From: Strigops habroptila
Taxonomy: Eukaryota > Chordata > Aves > Psittaciformes > Psittacidae
DNA length: 64,000 bases
Direction of reading: 5' to 3'
Assembly (NCBI RefSeq): GCF_004027225.2
Contig: NC_044283.2
Location: 19,238,992 to 19,302,991, forward strand
Position numbers and translations under genes: made by a program. Every line of letters begins with the position of its first letter. Position 1 is the first letter of the stretch. Below are positions 58,201-64,000 of the stretch, in pieces. The notes beneath the pieces were generated by a model that had not been told where the DNA came from, did no database searches, and was given only the letters and a program-made list of their open reading frames with translations.

Positions 58201-61200
58201 GGGAACAACGCTGATAACACTGATGTTTTTAGTAGTTGCTAAGTAATGTTTATTCCAACCAAGGACTTTCTCAGTCTCATGCTTTGCCAGGAAGGAGGGG
58301 AAGCCGGGAGGAAGCAGAGACAGGACACCTGACCCAAACTAGCCAAAGGGGTATTCCATACCACAGCACGTCATGCCCAGTATATAAACCGGGGGGAGTT
58401 ACCCGGAAGGCCCAGATCACTGCTCGGGTCGGGCTGGGTATCGGTCGGCGGGTGGTGAGCAATTGTATCCTCTCCCCTTGTTATTTCACTAATCGTTATT
58501 ATCATTGGTGGTAGCAGTAGTGGTTTTGTGTTATACCTTAGTTGCGGGACTGCTCTTATCTCAACCCGTGGGAGTTACATTCTTCCCATTCTCCTCCCCA
58601 TCCCTCCGGGAGCGGGGGGAGGAAGAAGGGTGGGGGGGGGGAAGTGAGCGAGCGGCTGTGTGGTTCTGAGTTACCGGCTGGGCTCAAACCACGACATATT
58701 GTTACTCAGATTTTCTTCATTCTGCATACAAAGGCATAGCAGCAGTTCTGTTGATTATCCAGTCTATCCAGAACAGTCATCCTTGAAACTATTACTCTTA
58801 GAACTTCAAAATGATGAACCTTATCAGGAGTTTTTTATAGATGTATTAAAAATATTTAGTGCCCCTTTGAATGAAATGTATTTCTCTCTTAAAATGGACT
58901 TTAGGAAATGAGAAATGTCTCTGCTGGTTCTCCCAATCTGTCTTTTAATTTCTGTAATCTAAAATTTCTTGAAAGACAAAGCAGCATCTGTGGACTGTTG
59001 TTTGTTTCATTTGTTATAGCTGGACACTAGTCTGTTATCAAGTTACTTACCTGAAGTAACTCGAATGGCCCGGAAATTTACTCACATTTCAACTCTGTTA
59101 CAGGTACAGTTGTGTTACAACATCCTTTTAATATCACAGTTCCTACTGGCTTCAATATTCTTAATGCAAGTAAAATAAATGTTTTCTAGCAGGAAGCTTA
59201 AGTTGGTTTTAAGTAAATGTAGAGCTCTAACTTGAAATTTGGTAATAAATGTTATATAATATCTACAGTATAGTTTCACTTGGTATTGTAACATCCAGTT
59301 CTTGCATGTGTGTTGAAGGGGGGAAAAAGAGAATAACACTGATGTCTGTATCTGTATTACAGTATATAAAATTGTCATTGACATGCATGTGTGAAGCATG
59401 GGAAGAAATATTGATGCAGATGGACTCACGACTAACAAAGTTTGTCCAGGTACTGTGACTAGAAGTTAATTGAATCAAATAATTTCTTTATTTTCTTAAA
59501 ACCAGATTATTGGTGGTGGCAAACTGCTTAGAATTTTTACTGGGTAATACAATTGAAAATAACTTAAAATACTAGAAAATCTCCAGAGATCAGTAGTCTG
59601 ATTCCAGCATTCAAGGATGTGGGGTGGGTTTTATGATATAGTTTAACTGAAGCGTTTGTGAGATTATTTGGTAGCCTGGATTTAATCTCTTCACCAATCT
59701 ATTTCAATCATTTTGACTGACAGGAAAAGAATACAACCACTTCTGTTCAGGATGAGTTTATGCAGCTGTTGTTATGGGGCAAAGCAAGGTAGTTACTATT
59801 GTTTTATCTGAGTATGCATTTGCATTTGACATTGAAATAGAAAATGAATGCATATTTGGTTCTCTCCCCTGTCCGCTACAGTCTGGAGCTTCAGGCGTTA
59901 CTAATGAACCAACTGACAGTAAAGGTATGTTAATATTTAACATATTAAAATAATTATTTTAATATATTTTAATCACTATTCTGTTAAGTTAACAGAACTT
60001 TACTATATGTTTGTGTTTCTTTTTTAACAGGGCTTAAAAAAACTTGGTCAGTCCATAGAGTCTTCCTATTCCAGTATACAAAAGTTGGTCATAAGTCATT
60101 TGCAGAGGTAAGTCACAGAATATCCAATAAATTATAGATAAAATGGCATATTATCTGCTTTGCTAAAAAACAGCATGCATATTGGTGGTTCTTTGTTAGG
60201 TAGGTGTGCTGGTGCAGAGACCATGATTGTGACAAAATGTACTGTTTTACTTTTGGGTATTGGAGAGCTATTGAAGTATTTTGGACAATCTTCATGACAC
60301 ACCACCTGTATATCACTGCCTGGTGTGCTTATAGGATATGTGCAAAATATTCACACCAACTTTGTGTGGTGGCTAAAATCATTAGGACAGTATTTGCCTT
60401 TCTGTGAAGTGATACTTTAACCCTTATGTGCCAGACCACCACTCTCTGCAAAGCTCTCCTCTTTGCATCATTTTGTAAATGATGAAAACATAGCACACAG
60501 TGAAGTGGTGAATTTCCAAAAGGTGCTAAAAGATTCTTTGTTCTGCCTTTCTAGTGGCTCTGAGGCACTGTTATACCACTTGAGTGAATTGAAAGGGATG
60601 GCTTTATGGAAACAAAAATATGAGTCTCTGGGATTGGATGCATCTGGAATTGAAGGTACAGTAGTATGTGTGCTACTTACCCACTCTGATTTTACTTTTG
60701 AAAGCTTAATAATAATGGTTAGCTCTTTTTGCAGAGGCTATCACTGCTGTTGGTTCTTTCATCCTGAAAGCAAATGAGCTGCTTCAGTAAGTATAATGTC
60801 TGGAGAGCTTCTAAAACATCCCTATTGAGTCTTGTATCTAAGGAAAAGCATGCGGCTGGGAATAGAGGAGGTTGGGAGAACAAGGCTTCTCTGTTGGTGG
60901 TGAGCTTTTATCTCGTCTCACTGCATCTCAAAGATTCACACCCCAAGAATAGTCTTACTTGGAAGGTTGCACTGGGCATTTTAAAAGAAACCTGATAGTG
61001 TTTGCAGGCCTTTCTTTAGTAAAGATGGGACTTAAGCATGGAGTGGCTTATGACATTTGGTAATTTCTTTTCTTGTTTCTTGCTCAGAGTTATTGACAGT
61101 AGTATGAAAAACTTCAAAGCGTTTTTTCGATGGCTGTATGTTGGTAAGCTTGATGGCACAGTAAGCATCCAGTATCTGTTTTGTATTGTAAGCATTGAAA

Positions 61201-63480
61201 TGTTGGCAAGTAATTAAACCAGTCTTAGTTATGATCATCTGTTTATTTCTATCATAGAAAATTTCTGAATGTCTAAAAACGTTACAGTTAATTATAATAT
61301 TACATAGCTCACAAATCTGATGGTTCTTGATTAAACTTACTGTGTGTACAGTGTGTATTAAGTATATACTTATGCTGTAATGATGCTCCAGACTGTTGTC
61401 TGCTTCATGAGCAATTTGCTGGTCTTGGGAGAAATTAAACTAATATTTAGTTTACACCATATTTGAAGTATAGTCTCACTCTCCTTACGCTGTCACTTGT
61501 TGTTTTCTCTTGTGGAGATCTAGTTAGCTGTAAGGTTATGCATACATGTAAACAGTCTCTGAATGCCCACATACGCTTAATAGCCACCTCCAATTGTAGC
61601 TGGGTAGCTGAAGGTAAGACGTTAGCAGAAATTGCTATATGTTAGCCTGCTTATTCTTATCAAGTGGCTATGAATAGGTTTATAATTTTTAGTTGATCTT
61701 TTTAGAACTACTTTACAAAAAACTAAGCAGTCTTACCAGATACTGTAAAAGCACCAGGAATGCCGTGTTAGCGCTTACGAGCAGGAATATAATAATTATA
61801 ATTTTTAAAATTGCAGAAAGTGGAACTATCAGAGTTCTCTGTCATGACATTAGAACTTTCGTTATTTAAATGTTCACTGTGTTTGCTTGTGTTCAAACTG
61901 AACAGAGAACTGTTTATCTAAGTCTCACTGATAGAGAATTTCAAAACAGATTATTCTGGGTGTGACAGTATTCATGTGTTTTATGTCTGTTTTACTATTC
62001 TATGTACATGAATACATTCTTATGAACTCTTTTTATAATAATCTTTTCTGTCTTGTACAGGCTATAGTGCAGTTGGAAAAGATTAAAGATAAATATTCTC
62101 CAAGATTTGTATTGTAAGCTAGTGAAGCAACTGAGGCTTAATTTCAGTCTCAACTCATAATTGTCCACTCTCTTCTGCTTCTGACAATGTAATCTTTCCT
62201 ATTTTATCAACAGTTTTATTACATAGCCATGGAAAATAAAGACTATTAGGAAAACATATTAATATTAATGCAGTAAGAATATAATTTTTCCCTCAGCCAT
62301 GTTGAGGATGTCAGAAGATCATGTGCTTCCAGAGCTGAACAAGGTAGTAGTAACATTTTCTAATAAATGGTGGTATACTCTATATTCTGCTTGCCTTAAG
62401 TGCAAGGCTAAAGGTTTATTTTTGTTCCAAAATTTAAAGGATAGCATCTGTCATTTCTTTGAGAAAGTTGATGCCTGCAGATTCACACTAATATGCTGTC
62501 TCATATGAATTACTTATTCTGTTTTCTTTGTGAATACTGCTCTTTTTAGTACACTGTATGTGAATTTGAGACCTCTGTGTATAGCAGCTCTTTATATGCC
62601 CTAAACAACTAACTTAACCAGAATGGGATTTTAAAATCTTTACCAGTGCCCTGGTAGAGGAGGTGGAATACACCTGCATCAGATTTACAGACAGCATCAC
62701 ACTAGGTGAACCAGTTAATATGCTCAAAGGCAGAGGTGCCTTCGAGAGGGAAATATAGGCTGGAGGAATGGACAGATGGGGACCTTCTGGAGTTCAGCAA
62801 GGACTGATGCAAGGTTCTGTCCCAGGGAGGAGTGACCACCTGCAATTACACAGCAGAGCCCCAACTGGCTGGGGGCAACTGTGCTGGGATGGACCTGGGG
62901 CATGAGCCAGCAGTGTGCCCTGGCAGCAATGGTGGCCAAGTAACCATGGCTGTACTAAAAGGAGCATGGACAGGACCTCCTTATTTAGCACTCATCAGAT
63001 TGCATCTAGAATACTTTCTCTGGTTTGAGGCCCTCCTATATAAGACAAGCACAAATAAACTGGAGTGAGTTCAGCGGAGGGCCCCCAAGCAGGTTGGAGG
63101 CTGCAGCATGTGTTCTTTGAGGACAGGCCAAGGGACCTTGTGTGTTCTGTGCTCATTGAAATATATTTCTTATCCTCTGCTTTTCTCACTTTTTTTTTTC
63201 CTTTTAGATGACTCAAAAAGATATCACGTTTGTTGCTGATTTTCTTACTGAACACTTCAATGAGGTAAGTTATTGGTTTTCCAATACAGCATCTGACTGT
63301 ATTTTTGCGATCAAGAATTGAATCTGAAAAATCTTATGATAAAATAACTCAATCATCTTTTTGTACGCTGCTTCTCATTAGCTTTGGCTTTAAATAATGG
63401 TTTTGTTTGCATTATTTTTTCAGGCACCAGAACTTTACAATCGTAAAGGAAAATACTTCAATGTGGAGAGAGTTGGCCAG
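52030..63480 (+). CDS. ANAPC4: ANAPC4, anaphase-promoting complex subunit 4 (exons 1-19, partial)
   Basis: Scaffold subunit of the APC/C ubiquitin ligase, which triggers anaphase and mitotic exit. Exons: 52030-52137, 52766-52871, 53934-54066, 55240-55314, 55452-55478, 55580-55624, 57279-57363, 57752-57862, 59020-59103, 59363-59449, 59724-59788, 59882-59924, 60031-60107, 60555-60655, 60735-60786, 61088-61143, 62297-62343, 63208-63264, 63424-63480. They give residues 1-472 of about 800, with phases closing throughout; the gene continues past the right edge. The N-terminal WD40-type propeller is recognisable from [20 protein letters not shown] through [14 protein letters not shown] and HWMEV to [19 protein letters not shown]. 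The helical domain includes [40 protein letters not shown] and [16 protein letters not shown]. The start peptide MPAFRQ is shorter than the human one (MLRFPTCFPSFR), so the exact first codon is slightly uncertain. Intron 8 uses a GC donor; all other introns are GT-AG. Confidence 0.96.
52138..55239 (+). other. ANAPC4: ANAPC4 introns 1-3
   Basis: Introns 52138-52765, 52872-53933 and 54067-55239. AT-rich, no transposon or RNA gene recognised. The frame at 54439-54696 is unsupported; it has no splice-compatible match to ANAPC4. Confidence 0.75.
55625..57278 (+). other. ANAPC4: ANAPC4 intron 6
   Basis: 1.65 kb; nothing recognised. The neighbouring introns 4 (55315-55451) and 5 (55479-55579) are very short and bracket the 27-nt micro-exon 5. 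Confidence 0.75.
58117..58701 (+). mobile_element. solo LTR of an endogenous retrovirus with 5-bp target duplication
   Basis: A 575-bp LTR lies at 58122-58696 in ANAPC4 intron 8. It begins TGTCCTGGG and ends CCACGACA, the TG...CA ends expected of an LTR, and is flanked by the direct repeat TATTG (58117-58121 and 58697-58701). It contains a TATA-like TATATAAA at 58381-58388 and a G-rich 3' part (about 58610-58645). No internal retroviral sequence (primer site, gag, pol, env) is present, so it is the product of LTR-LTR recombination. A 5-bp duplication fits ERVL-type elements among others. The open frame at 58236-58514 inside it is not a gene. Confidence 0.88.
61144..62296 (+). other. ANAPC4: ANAPC4 intron 16
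   Basis: 1.15 kb; nothing recognised. The small introns 9-15 (59104-61087) also show no additional features. Confidence 0.75.
62640..63140 (+). mobile_element. decayed CR1-like LINE fragment
   Basis: ANAPC4 intron 17 holds words in the order of CR1 ORF2: atcagatttacagacagcat, ggctggaggaatggacagat, ttctggagttcagcaaggac, catgagccagcagtgtgccc, gagtgagttcagcggagggc. Strongly diverged and full of stops; both ends are indistinct. Confidence 0.7.
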
Positions 63481-64000
63481 GTAAAGAACTAGGGAATAAA
63501 TAGAAAAAGATTAAATGAGAAAATCCTTAGAGAAGATTTAAAGCTGTGTCTACTTTTCATCTTTGTCCCTTTTGCTCTGTGTTGCATATTCCAGTAATGG
63601 TAATGGAGAGTATTTTAATTATTTTCCCCTATGATTAGGAAAAGTAGTGTTTAAAAACATATCCTATAGTTTTACCTTACACATGCTGTATTTTTAGGAA
63701 AAGTGAAACTTCTTCACAGCCAGCAACAGTAAGGTAAAACTGAAATGTGTTTATTTGTCTTTATGCCATGAATCACTGTATTTCAAAACATTTGTGCTGA
63801 AACCGATTTAAAAATTGGTTTCCTATGGAACTACCACTATGTGATCTTGGACAATAGTTGATTTTTCTTATTTTTTCTAGAAGAGGTGGAGTATTTAGTT
63901 TTAACACTAGGGCATGTTAGATTAAGAAGAAATGTTTAACAGGCTCTTGAGGGGTGATGTTGGAGGTGAATTCTAATGTCCCTTATTCTTAAAATGCAAT
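63481..64000 (+). other. ANAPC4: start of ANAPC4 intron 19
   Basis: Begins with GTAAAG at the exon 19 donor. No further coding sequence of ANAPC4 is recognisable before the window ends. Confidence 0.8.

Noticed and set aside
58236-58514. 92-codon frame near ANAPC4 exon 8
   Set aside because: It lies wholly within the solo LTR and has no protein family signal.
61088-61089. Tandem acceptor at ANAPC4 exon 16 (CAGAG)
   Set aside because: Using the second AG would shift the frame by two bases; the first AG keeps the conserved LLQVIDSS junction.

Overview
This is vertebrate nuclear DNA, almost certainly from a bird. Four intron-rich genes with GT-AG splice sites occupy most of it. The interspersed repeats are CR1 LINEs with the typical avian 3' end, and there is one solo LTR of an endogenous retrovirus. 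No prokaryotic, plasmid or viral gene organisation was seen. The LTR looks to me like a family common in neoavian genomes, but that is from memory. The exact species cannot be named.

The order is the conserved vertebrate block SEPSECS (minus) - PI4K2B (plus) - ZCCHC4 (plus) - ANAPC4 (plus), which corresponds to human 4p15.2. SEPSECS runs leftwards from 14587 and leaves the window; exons 1-8 are present (residues 1-342). A 3.5 kb intergenic stretch with two CpG-rich promoters separates it from PI4K2B (18048-38094, 10 coding exons, 485 residues, complete). ZCCHC4 follows (39801-50950, 13 exons, 500 residues, complete). ANAPC4 starts at 52030, and exons 1-19 (residues 1-472) are present before the right edge. 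I placed every coding exon by hand. All reading phases close across the introns and no frameshift or premature stop was found, so these look like functional genes.

The genes do unrelated housekeeping jobs: selenocysteine-tRNA synthesis, phosphatidylinositol 4-phosphate synthesis, 28S rRNA m6A methylation and the APC/C ubiquitin ligase. They form no operon or pathway. Each starts in a CpG-rich, apparently TATA-less promoter. NRF1 motifs lie at SEPSECS and PI4K2B, and a duplicated E2F-type motif lies at ANAPC4.

Introns carry at least five CR1 copies that are 5'-truncated or decayed, two further ancient CR1-like stretches, a 115-bp near-perfect tandem duplication, a roughly 69-bp tandem duplication and several homopolymer tracts. 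I found no convincing undescribed system. The points most worth checking are a 22-A coding tract at the end of ZCCHC4, a GC-AG intron in ANAPC4, the solo LTR with its intact 5-bp target duplication, upstream start codons at PI4K2B and SEPSECS, a CTCF-like site with an E-box cluster between the divergent genes, and the paired E2F motifs.
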